DNA from: GCA-2718845 sp913041905
GTDB lineage: Bacteria > Pseudomonadota > Gammaproteobacteria > GCA-002705445 > GCA-002716945
Length of the DNA stretch: 14,499 nt
Reading direction: 5' to 3'
Assembly (NCBI GenBank): GCA_913041905.1
Contig: CAJWJQ010000029.1
Location: forward strand, 1 to 14,499
Below are positions 7,155 to 13,824 of the stretch, piece by piece (the first letter of the stretch is position 1; every line of letters starts with the position of its first letter). The notes under the pieces are model-generated. The model was not told where the DNA came from. It saw nothing but the letters and a program-made list of their open reading frames with translations, and made no database searches. The position numbers and the translations under genes were made by a program.

Positions 7155-8059
7155 TGGTGTGTTACAGATAATATACTAGCACTAATAAGAGACTCTTCTA
7201 CTACTTTTTCAAATTTCTTGTCAAGCCATGTTAATGGCAGTCTTATTCCATTGTTTATTAGCCCCATTCTATGTAAAGCCCATTTAACTGGTATGGGGTT
7301 TGATTCTATAAATAGATTATCATGTAAAATATCTAATTTGCTATTAATATTTTCTGCTTCTGTTTTGTTTCCATTAGATGCATAAGAACACATTTTATGC
7401 ATCTCTTTTGGCGCAATATTTGCAGTTACAGAAATATTACCTTTAAAGCCTAGCAAAATATCTCTCACGGATGTTTTGTCATCTCCTGTAAATATTGAAA
7501 TATTTTCTGAGCATTTTTCTAATAATTCTTTAGATCTCCCTATCTTGCCTGAAGCTTCCTTGATGCCTATAATGTTATTATGTTTGCTTAGTTTATAAAC
7601 TGTATCAGGCAACATGTCCACAGAAGTTCTTCCTGGCACATTATATAGTATTTGCGGAATTTGTACTTCATTAGCTATTTTTATAAAATGTTGATATAAA
7701 CCGTTTTGGCTTGGTTTATTGTAATAAGGAGTAACAAGTAAACAAGCGTCTGCTCCTAAAATTTTTGATTTCTTTGTTAATTCTAACGCTTCACTAGTTG
7801 AATTTGCTCCTGTGCCTGCTATAACAGGTATTCTTTTATTTACTATTTCTAAAGTTTTTTTAATTACTTCTGAATGTTCATTAAAATCGAGTGTTGCTGA
7901 TTCTCCAGTTGTACCTACTGAGACTATTGCATCGGTTTTATTTTCAATATGAAACTCTATAAGTTTTTCCATTGAGTCAAAATCTAATGTTCCATCATTA
8001 TTCATTGGTGTTGCAATAGCAACCATGCTGCCTTTAAAAATATTATTATCAACACTCAT
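7151..8059 (-). CDS. dapA: 4-hydroxy-tetrahydrodipicolinate synthase
   Basis: DapA condenses pyruvate and aspartate semialdehyde in the first committed step of lysine and diaminopimelate synthesis. Numbered from ATG at 8059 it has 302 residues (E. coli 292). Catalytic residues are in place: Thr50-Thr51 in GTTGES, Tyr113 in PYYNKP, Tyr139 and Arg144 in YNVPGRT, and Schiff-base Lys167 in IGIKEAS. The frame stays open to a TTG at 8083, but ATG 8059 is preferred: it matches the usual N-terminus (FKGSMVAIATPM) and overlaps the perM stop by the 4-bp ATGA typical of coupled genes. An AAGGAT lies upstream inside perM, somewhat far away. It is coupled at both ends, to perM and bamC. Confidence 0.96.
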   Translation of the reverse strand: MSVDNNIFKGSMVAIATPMNNDGTLDFDSMEKLIEFHIENKTDAIVSVGTTGESATLDFNEHSEVIKKTLEIVNKRIPVIAGTGANSTSEALELTKKSKILGADACLLVTPYYNKPSQNGLYQHFIKIANEVQIPQILYNVPGRTSVDMLPDTVYKLSKHNNIIGIKEASGKIGRSKELLEKCSENISIFTGDDKTSVRDILLGFKGNISVTANIAPKEMHKMCSYASNGNKTEAENINSKLDILHDNLFIESNPIPVKWALHRMGLINNGIRLPLTWLDKKFEKVVEESLISASILSVTHQ

Positions 8060-9117
8060 GTTTTTATTTCTATCCTTGGCCAAATATTCAATAATGTATT
8101 AAACAAAACTGCTAAAGGTATTGCAAAGAATACCCCCCATAAGCCCCATATTGTACCAAAAAATAATATAGATATCAGGATTGCTATTGGATGAAGATTT
8201 ACAGCATCAGAAAATAATATGGGCACGATTACATTGCCATCTATAACTTGAATTAAAATATGTGTAATTAGAACATACCAAAAAATCGAAGATGTTCCCC
8301 ATTGAAAAAATGCTACAAAAATAATTGGAGCAGTAACAACAATTGCTCCAACGTAAGGAATAATGACAGATATTCCACATAAAAAACCGAGTAGGAGGGC
8401 ATAATTAAGTCCTAACAATGCAAATAGCAATGTTGATGTTACCCAAACAATAATAATTTCAATAAACTTGCATCTAATATAATTGCCAATTTTTATATCT
8501 AGTTCTTTATAAGCTTTTTTCGATAAATCTAATTTTTCGGGGAAGAATTTTTTAAACCAAGACTTAATTTTAAATTTATCATAAAGTAAAAAAAATATTA
8601 AAATAGGCACAATTAATATATAGACAATAGTTTCTAAAATACTACTCGCTGATGATAATGAATAGGATATAACAGATTTACCTATCGAGCTTATTTCCGC
8701 ATTAATAGAGGCAAATATATTAGTTAATTGTGTTTCGTTAATAAGATCACTATTTTCTGATGTATGACCTTGCAATAACTCTTTGCCTTTTTCTAAGATT
8801 GATGGCAATGATTTTATAAACAAAGTAATTTGCTCTAACATTACAGGTATTAATAAGAATAAAATTAGCAAAGACAGAGCTATAAATGAAAAATAAACTG
8901 CCATTACAATTGTATTTCTATTTAAATTATATTTATGTCCAATTGTTCCAACCAATCCTTCTAGCATATATGAAAGTATTATAGCAACTAGTATAGGCAC
9001 TACTGTTGCTAAAAGAATGTATGTGACTATTGAAATCGATAATATTATGAGTGCTAATGCTACCTGACTTGGGTCTGTTAAATGAGTGTTATACCATTCT
9101 TTAAAAAACTTAAACAT
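8056..9117 (-). CDS. perM: AI-2E family transporter / PerM-type permease
   Basis: This 353-residue multi-pass inner-membrane protein (E. coli PerM is also about 353) belongs to the AI-2E transporter superfamily. Its substrate is unknown; family members have been linked to autoinducer-2 export or Na+/H+ antiport, and nothing here decides. There is a pair of N-terminal helices (about 17-55), further helices around 70-90 and 160-185, and the conserved C-terminal block with GNVIVPILFSDAVNLHP, then LFFGTIWGLWGVFFAIPLAV. In E. coli perM neighbours hda. Here it leads an operon with dapA and bamC, under a recognisable promoter at 9174-9146, and is divergent from proS. Confidence 0.88.
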   Translation of the reverse strand: MFKFFKEWYNTHLTDPSQVALALIILSISIVTYILLATVVPILVAIILSYMLEGLVGTIGHKYNLNRNTIVMAVYFSFIALSLLILFLLIPVMLEQITLFIKSLPSILEKGKELLQGHTSENSDLINETQLTNIFASINAEISSIGKSVISYSLSSASSILETIVYILIVPILIFFLLYDKFKIKSWFKKFFPEKLDLSKKAYKELDIKIGNYIRCKFIEIIIVWVTSTLLFALLGLNYALLLGFLCGISVIIPYVGAIVVTAPIIFVAFFQWGTSSIFWYVLITHILIQVIDGNVIVPILFSDAVNLHPIAILISILFFGTIWGLWGVFFAIPLAVLFNTLLNIWPRIEIKT

Positions 9118-9136
9118 ACAAAATTTTATAAACCTG

Positions 9137-9166
9137 TTGATTTGCTTTATATATAATAACTATATT
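9137..9166 (+). promoter_or_regulatory. Candidate promoter of proS
   Basis: TTGATT (9137-9142) and TATATT (9161-9166) are spaced by 18 bp on the plus strand. They match four and five of six consensus bases. They overlap the divergent perM promoter, so the two could compete for polymerase. AT-rich sequence produces such matches easily, so this is tentative. Confidence 0.35.
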
Positions 9167-9174
9167 CATGTTAA
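9146..9174 (-). promoter_or_regulatory. Sigma70-type promoter of perM-dapA-bamC
   Basis: On the minus strand TTAACA (9174-9169) and TATAAA (9151-9146) are separated by exactly 17 bp. Each box matches five of six consensus bases. Transcription would begin near 9139, giving a leader of about 22 nt before the perM ATG at 9117. It is the clearest promoter in the window and would drive all three genes. Inferred from sequence. Confidence 0.55.
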
Positions 9175-9196
9175 ACTAAAATAACAATTATACACA

Positions 9197-9226
9197 ATGA
9201 AAATTACTAAATTATCAAAAATATGA
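9197..9226 (+). other. Possible nine-codon upstream ORF coupled to proS
   Basis: An ATG at 9197 opens a short frame encoding MKITKLSKI, whose TGA overlaps the proS ATG in an ATGA junction at 9223-9226. It has no proline codons, so it is not an attenuation leader of the classical kind. It could set up translational coupling for proS, which has no visible ribosome binding site, or could be chance. Confidence 0.2.
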
Positions 9227-10482
9227 AGGCATCTACATTTCCTATTTTCACACTAAAAGATGCTCCAGCAGATGCTGAAATTATCAGCCATAAATTGATG
9301 ATTCAATCAGGCATGATTAGAAAATTATCATCAGGACAATATAGTTGGCTCCCTATAGGGTTAAAGGTTATCTCAAAAATAGAAAATATCATCAGAAATG
9401 AATTAAACGCCATTGGCTGTAGAGAAATTCTCATGCCGTTTATACAACCTGCTGAATTATGGAAAGAATCAGGAAGATGGGATCAATATGGTCCAGAATT
9501 ACTTAGATTTAAAGATAGAAATGATCGAGACTTTTGTTTTGGTCCAACATTTGAAGAAGTTATAACTGATTTAATTAGAAATGAAATTTCTAGCTATAAG
9601 CAACTACCATTAAATCTGTTTCAAATATCTACGAAATTTAGAGATGAGATTAGGCCTAGGTTTGGAGTGATGAGAGCTAGAGAGTTTATAATGAAAGATG
9701 CATATTCCTTTCACTCTAATCAAAAATGCCTTGATGAAACTTATGATATATATAAATTAGCATATACAAATATTTTTAATAAATTAATGTTAGAGTTTAC
9801 AATAGTGGATGCTGATAGTGGAAATATTGGCGGAAATCAATCAAATGAATTTCATGTTATTGCAGATACAGGTGAAGATGATTTATTGTTAGACGAATCA
9901 TTAAATGGGATGAATCTAGAAATTGCCAAAATTAAATACTCTGAGGATGATTTGAGTAAGATTATTAAAAAATCTGGTTTAATTCATAAAAAAGGTATAG
10001 AGGTTGGGCATATTTTTAAATTGGGTAAAAAATATTCTGAAAGCATGAAGGCAAAAATAACATTGAAAGACTCGAGCATAACAAACGTTTTTATGGGTTG
10101 TTATGGCATAGGTGTAACGAGAATTGTTGCCGCTGCAATAGAGCAGAATCATGATGACAGTGGTATCATTTGGCCTCAATCATTATCTCCGTTTCAAGTT
10201 GTTTTAATAGAAATCGACGGAGCTAAAAACGAACAAGTTAGGATATATTCTCAAAAAATATACAATGAACTCTGCACGTCAAACATAGATATCATATATG
10301 ATGATAGAGATTTAAAAATGGGAAGTAAAATAAAAGATTGGGAATTACTTGGAATACCACATGTGATAATAATTGGAAAAAAAGAGACCGAAAATAATAA
10401 TGTTGTATATAAATCAAGATTATCAAAAGATAAAAAAGAATTTTCTTTTGATAAACTTATTGAAAAAATTTCTAAATCTTAA
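9223..10482 (+). CDS. proS: Prolyl-tRNA synthetase, short form lacking the INS editing domain
   Basis: ProRS charges tRNA-Pro with proline in the cytoplasm. The class II core is complete: motif 1 region (GMIRKLSSGQYSWLPIGLKV, 30-49), FGPTFEEVITD (106-116), motif 2 (KFRDEIRPRFGVMRAREFIM, 138-157), DAYSFH (159-164), motif 3 (MGCYGIGVTR, 291-300) and a C-terminal anticodon-binding domain (about 322-419). The N-terminus aligns with E. coli ProRS at MKAS/MRTS, which supports the start. The length is 419 against 572 in E. coli. The difference lies between GEDD (217-220) and KKGIEVGH (256-263), where E. coli has the roughly 180-residue INS domain that hydrolyses Ala-tRNA-Pro. Only about 35 residues remain here, so cis editing is predicted to be absent. 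The usual GPTHEE motif reads GPTFEE. No frameshift is involved: the frame is continuous. It converges with the next gene 2 bp away. Confidence 0.95.
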   Translation: MKASTFPIFTLKDAPADAEIISHKLMIQSGMIRKLSSGQYSWLPIGLKVISKIENIIRNELNAIGCREILMPFIQPAELWKESGRWDQYGPELLRFKDRNDRDFCFGPTFEEVITDLIRNEISSYKQLPLNLFQISTKFRDEIRPRFGVMRAREFIMKDAYSFHSNQKCLDETYDIYKLAYTNIFNKLMLEFTIVDADSGNIGGNQSNEFHVIADTGEDDLLLDESLNGMNLEIAKIKYSEDDLSKIIKKSGLIHKKGIEVGHIFKLGKKYSESMKAKITLKDSSITNVFMGCYGIGVTRIVAAAIEQNHDDSGIIWPQSLSPFQVVLIEIDGAKNEQVRIYSQKIYNELCTSNIDIIYDDRDLKMGSKIKDWELLGIPHVIIIGKKETENNNVVYKSRLSKDKKEFSFDKLIEKISKS

Positions 10483-10484
10483 CA

Positions 10485-10793
10485 TTACTCATCTAAAAAT
10501 CTAACGGTATCCTTCTGTTTGTTATGCTGTTCTACAGACATTTTTGCTTGGTTGATGGCTTGTTCTGCAAATGAAATTGAGTTTTTATAATCTTTATTAG
10601 AGTGCGCTTTCATAGCTTTTTTTATTAGTTTTCTTACATCTCTCCATTCGTTTTTTAACTTAATAGCTTTTTTATTTACAGACTTAGCTTCTTTGATTAA
10701 TTTTTCTGAAACTAATTTTAGAGGGACTGCGCCAGCTGAATAAACAGTTTGGGTAAGTATTAATAAAATTATTAAGCTAAAAATTTTTTTCAT
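10485..10793 (-). CDS. Small exported helical protein resembling SoxXA-binding proteins
   Basis: The 102-residue product opens with a Sec signal peptide (MKKIFSLIILLILTQTVYSA, cleavage probably near 19-22), so it should be periplasmic. The mature part is alpha-helical and basic, with NEWRDVRKLIKKAMKAH, KDYKNSISFAEQAINQAK and SVEQHNKQK. The EWRD...LIKKA...A...DY..AI..A.QA..Q pattern resembles small proteins annotated as SoxXA-binding (SoxK-like), which associate with the SoxXA cytochrome of thiosulfate oxidation. This is a match to a remembered pattern, not an alignment. No sox genes are in the window, and related proteins occur outside sox loci, so a role in sulfur oxidation is not implied. 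It has no ribosome binding site and sits in a gap facing wrbA. Confidence 0.7.
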   Translation of the reverse strand: MKKIFSLIILLILTQTVYSAGAVPLKLVSEKLIKEAKSVNKKAIKLKNEWRDVRKLIKKAMKAHSNKDYKNSISFAEQAINQAKMSVEQHNKQKDTVRFLDE

Positions 10794-10802
10794 ATCAATT
10801 CA

Positions 10803-10832
10803 CTATTACGTTTAATCAGTTTCTTTTGTCAA
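10803..10832 (-). promoter_or_regulatory. Weak candidate promoter of the small exported protein
   Basis: On the minus strand a perfect TTGACA (10832-10827) is followed after 18 bp by TAATAG (10808-10803), a poor -10 box. Transcription would start only a few bases before the ATG at 10793, implying an almost leaderless mRNA, consistent with the missing ribosome binding site. Tentative. The same 62-bp gap must also hold the wrbA promoter, for which I see no convincing match. Confidence 0.3.
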
Positions 10833-10855
10833 TTATATAGAATATCCTATCATGT

Positions 10856-11419
10856 ATGACAAACATACTTATTATATATTATTCTCAAAATGGCTCAACG
10901 AAAAAAATGGCTCGTTTAATTGCCAGAGGGGCTGAAATGATTGAGGAGATATCATCAGTCATAAGAACGGTACCATCTGACAATGAAGATGATAGTGGAG
11001 ACGCATTAGTTGAAAAATCTGACTTAGACAGCTGTTCTGGCCTGATTATTGGCAGTCCCACACATTTTGGCAATATGGCAGCACCAATGAAAACATTTAT
11101 AGATTCAACAACTTCTGAATGGTTCAATGGAACATTGACTGGAAAACCAGCAGGTGTATTTACATCAACTTCCAGCCTGCATGGTGGTCAAGAAACTACA
11201 CTATTATCGATGATGCTACCCTTAATCCATCATGGCATGATTATTACTGGAGTACCCTATAGTGAAAAAAGACTTGTGAGCACAAGATCAGGTGGCACCC
11301 CTTATGGTCCAAGCCATGTTTCATTTAATGAAAACGCAGAAATTACAGAAGATGAAAAAGAAATATGTATAAATTTTGGAAAGAAAATTGCAGGACTTGC
11401 TCTTAAAATAAAAACTTAA
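10856..11419 (+). CDS. wrbA: WrbA-family NAD(P)H:quinone oxidoreductase (flavodoxin fold)
   Basis: WrbA proteins are FMN-dependent enzymes that reduce quinones by two electrons with NAD(P)H, and are linked to oxidative stress defence. The 187-residue product (E. coli 198) has the FMN phosphate-binding loop YYSQNGSTKKMA (8-19), GSPTHFGNMAAPMKTFID (66-83), GKPAGVFTSTSSLHGGQET (96-114), LIHHGMIITGVPY (123-135) and SGGTPYGPSHV (145-155), all typical of the family. It uses ATG at 10856; another ATG 4 bp earlier is out of frame. It stands alone between two minus-strand genes and ends 1 bp from the convergent hda. GC content looks slightly higher than in its neighbours, but the gene looks native. 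Confidence 0.92.
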   Translation: MTNILIIYYSQNGSTKKMARLIARGAEMIEEISSVIRTVPSDNEDDSGDALVEKSDLDSCSGLIIGSPTHFGNMAAPMKTFIDSTTSEWFNGTLTGKPAGVFTSTSSLHGGQETTLLSMMLPLIHHGMIITGVPYSEKRLVSTRSGGTPYGPSHVSFNENAEITEDEKEICINFGKKIAGLALKIKT

Positions 11420-11420
11420 A

Positions 11421-12113
11421 TTATTTATAATTCATAATCTTCCTTACAAAAGGTATTGTTATATTTTTTTTCATAGATAATGATTTTTCATCAATATTAT
11501 TAATAGCATTACATAAAAAATATAAATCTCGCTTATAATGATTTATAATATAATCACATACTTTAGATGTTATAACCCATCCCCTATCCCTAGAAAGTTT
11601 TTGTAAAAGTTTAATTTTACTATCATCATCTAATTCTGATGTTTCAAGAAGCTGATCCCAAACAAGACGTGATTTTAAATCTAAAATATTAAATTTAATA
11701 TCATTAAGATGTTTTGTGGATGTTACAAGTATATTTTTTTTCCTAAGAATTAAATCATTTATTATTGAGAATAACTTCTCTTCTTTATTAGTTTCTATAA
11801 TTATTTTATCTAAATCATCAATTACAATAAATTCTAGTAACGAATAATCAAGTGATTCTAGTTCATCTATATTAGAAGGAGATAAATAGTATTTTTTACC
11901 AGTAAAATTTTCTAAGGTTGCTAGGCATAAATGAGTTTTACCAGTAGATTTTCCGCCCCTTAAAAAAATAATTTTGGGTTTCTTCTCTTCTGATATATCT
12001 TTTAAAGTTTCCAGAATCATTTCATTTTTACCAATTATATAATTACAAAAGGATTTATTAGAAATAAAGCTAAAATTAATCGGTATTTGTTCTTTATCAG
12101 ATTTAGTTTCCAT
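11421..12113 (-). CDS. hda: DnaA regulatory inactivator Hda
   Basis: Hda binds the DNA-loaded sliding clamp and stimulates ATP hydrolysis by DnaA, preventing re-initiation of replication (RIDA). The 230-residue product (E. coli about 233) is an AAA+ domain without the DnaA DNA-binding domain. It shows Walker A GGKSTGKTH (53-61), Walker B IVIDDLD (96-102), an arginine-finger segment LKSRLVW (146-152, Arg149) and a sensor-2 region with Arg195 (KRDLYFLCNAI). The C-terminus ITIPFVRKIM is characteristic of Hda. Near the N-terminus QIPINF (9-14) sits where E. coli has its clamp-binding QLSLPL, and is a plausible variant. Walker A is more canonical than E. coli's (EGAGRS). It is divergent from purM, with 57 bp between the starts. 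Confidence 0.92.
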   Translation of the reverse strand: METKSDKEQIPINFSFISNKSFCNYIIGKNEMILETLKDISEEKKPKIIFLRGGKSTGKTHLCLATLENFTGKKYYLSPSNIDELESLDYSLLEFIVIDDLDKIIIETNKEEKLFSIINDLILRKKNILVTSTKHLNDIKFNILDLKSRLVWDQLLETSELDDDSKIKLLQKLSRDRGWVITSKVCDYIINHYKRDLYFLCNAINNIDEKSLSMKKNITIPFVRKIMNYK

Positions 12114-12123
12114 TATAAAAGTG

Positions 12124-12152
12124 CATATATTTATATATTAATATATAATCAA
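12124..12152. promoter_or_regulatory. Divergent hda/purM promoter region
   Basis: Only 57 bp (12114-12170) separate the two start codons. On the plus strand a perfect TATAAT at 12144-12149 could serve purM, though no good -35 box precedes it. On the minus strand TTGATT (12152-12147) and TATATG (12129-12124) have a 17-bp spacer and could serve hda, with a very short leader. The two elements overlap, so hda and purM transcription may interfere. Confidence 0.4.
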
Positions 12153-12170
12153 AGTCCTAACCATTTTAAT

Positions 12171-13214
12171 ATGAATAGAGCTTATAAAAAACTAACTTAT
12201 CTAAAATCAGGGGTAAATATTAAAAAAGCTGATGGTTTGATAGGAAAATTACAAAAAAGCTATAAAAAAAACTATCCAAACGTTATATCTGGTATTGGTG
12301 GTTTTGCTAGTTTATATACAATAAATTTAAAGAAATATAGTCAACCAACCATAGTTTGTGGAACTGATGGCGTTGGAACTAAACTAAAAATAGCAAAATT
12401 ATTGAATCAACATAATTACATAGGACAAGATCTTGTAGCTATGTGTGTAAATGATATAATTACATGTGGAGCTGACCCATTGTTTTTCCTTGATTATCTT
12501 GCAACAGGTAAATTAGATTTAAAATTTCATATAAATATCTTAAAGGGTATAAAAAAAGCTTGCTCCTCTGTTGATATGCCATTAATAGGAGGGGAAACTG
12601 CAGAAATGCCAGGAATATACAAGCAAAAAGATTATGATTTAGCGGGATTCTGTGTTGGTATTATTGATAAAAAAAACATTATTAATAAAAATGAAATAAA
12701 TAAAGGAGATATCATAATAGGGTTAATGTCAAATGGCATGCATTCTAATGGATATTCTCTTATAAATAAATTATTAGACAATAAAACACTTTCTCTAAAG
12801 AAGAATTACTTTGGTGTCAATCTTGGAAGATTATTAATAAAACCAACTCTACTCTATGTAGATGCTCTAAATAAAATAAAAAAAACGATTTCCATTAAAG
12901 GGGTAGCTCACATTACGGGAGGTGGTATTACAGAAAATTTACCAAGAGTAATTCCAAAAAAATATACTATCAGTATAAATTTAGATAATTGGAAAATGCC
13001 AAATATTTTTAAATTAATAAAAGAAAGTGCAAAATTATCAATGGATGAAATGTTAAGAACATTTAATTGTGGTATAGGCATGGCTATTATTGTCAAAAAA
13101 TCTGATGCAAGTAAAGTGATAAAAATATTAGAAAAAACAAAGTTTAAAGCAAAAATAATTGGTCAAATAAATAAAAAACATTCAAATAAAATAATTAAAT
13201 ATGAGAAAGGTTAA
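12171..13214 (+). CDS. purM: Phosphoribosylformylglycinamidine cyclo-ligase (AIR synthetase)
   Basis: PurM catalyses the ATP-dependent ring closure of FGAM to AIR, the fifth step of purine synthesis. From ATG at 12171 the product has 347 residues (E. coli 345). It has LTYLKSGVNI (8-17), GIGGFASL (41-48), the ATP-binding GTDGVGTKL (64-72), MCVNDI (91-96), FFLDYLATGKLD (105-116), GGETAEMPGIY (140-150) and, later, HITGGGITENLPRVIP and MLRTFNCGIGM. The frame is open upstream to an ATG at 12087, but that adds 28 unrelated residues and overlaps the hda start, so 12171 is chosen. There is no clear ribosome binding site. Its last 14 bp overlap purN. Confidence 0.96.
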   Translation: MNRAYKKLTYLKSGVNIKKADGLIGKLQKSYKKNYPNVISGIGGFASLYTINLKKYSQPTIVCGTDGVGTKLKIAKLLNQHNYIGQDLVAMCVNDIITCGADPLFFLDYLATGKLDLKFHINILKGIKKACSSVDMPLIGGETAEMPGIYKQKDYDLAGFCVGIIDKKNIINKNEINKGDIIIGLMSNGMHSNGYSLINKLLDNKTLSLKKNYFGVNLGRLLIKPTLLYVDALNKIKKTISIKGVAHITGGGITENLPRVIPKKYTISINLDNWKMPNIFKLIKESAKLSMDEMLRTFNCGIGMAIIVKKSDASKVIKILEKTKFKAKIIGQINKKHSNKIIKYEKG

Positions 13215-13824
13215 ATCTATAGTATTCCTATCAGGTAATGGAAGTAATTTTCAAAATATTATTGACAATATAAAATCTGGTTTTTTGCACATTGAAATTT
13301 TGAGTGTTGTATCAAACAATAAAAATGCTTATGGGTTAGAGAGAGCTAAAAAAGAAAAAATTAAAACTATAATGGTTAATTCTGATAATGATTATAATAA
13401 TGTTACAGAAGACATAATAACAAATTCTGTAGATATTGTTATATTAGCTGGATATATGAAAATATTGCCAAAATCATTCGTAAATAAACATATAGGGAAA
13501 ATTCTAAATATCCATCCTTCTCTATTGCCTAAATATAGAGGATTAAATACTCATAGCAGAGTGATTGAGGACAAAGAAAAGTATCATGGTGCTTCCGTCC
13601 ATTTTGTAACCCCTGATTTAGACAACGGGCCTGTTATTATTCAAGGTAGAGTTGAAATAAAAAATAGTGATACAGAGGATATGTTAAAAGAAAAAATTCA
13701 TAAAATTGAACACGAGATTTATCCATTAGCTATTAAATGGCTTTCTGAAAAATTTATAAAACAAGAAAATGATAAATGTTTATTTAATAATGAAGTTTTA
13801 ACTACACCTATAGAACACATATGA
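13201..13824 (+). CDS. purN: Phosphoribosylglycinamide formyltransferase
   Basis: PurN transfers a formyl group from 10-formyltetrahydrofolate to GAR, the third step of purine synthesis. The 207-residue product (E. coli 212) has the phosphate-binding SGNGSNFQNIID (11-22), VILAGYMKILP (80-90), and the catalytic segment NIHPSLLPKYRGLNTH (103-118) with Asn103 and His105. Asp141 lies in TPDLDNGPV. The start overlaps purM by 14 bp, and the chosen ATG gives the usual N-terminus, so translation is likely coupled. Its stop overlaps the next start by an ATGA. Formyl-folate ties it to folate made through enzymes such as FolE2. Confidence 0.96.
   Translation: MRKVKSIVFLSGNGSNFQNIIDNIKSGFLHIEILSVVSNNKNAYGLERAKKEKIKTIMVNSDNDYNNVTEDIITNSVDIVILAGYMKILPKSFVNKHIGKILNIHPSLLPKYRGLNTHSRVIEDKEKYHGASVHFVTPDLDNGPVIIQGRVEIKNSDTEDMLKEKIHKIEHEIYPLAIKWLSEKFIKQENDKCLFNNEVLTTPIEHI

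Noticed and set aside
8060..8083. TTG at 8083 as the dapA start
   Set aside because: It adds eight residues absent from DapA homologues, while ATG 8059 matches the family and forms an ATGA junction with perM.
9979..10179. Minus-strand frame inside proS
   Set aside because: It is antisense to ProRS motif 3, a strongly constrained region, and has no independent support.
10885..11127. Minus-strand frame inside wrbA
   Set aside because: It is antisense to conserved flavodoxin motifs and its composition mirrors the opposite strand.
12087..12170. ATG at 12087 as the purM start
   Set aside because: The 28 extra residues do not look like PurM and the segment overlaps the start of hda; ATG 12171 gives the normal family length.
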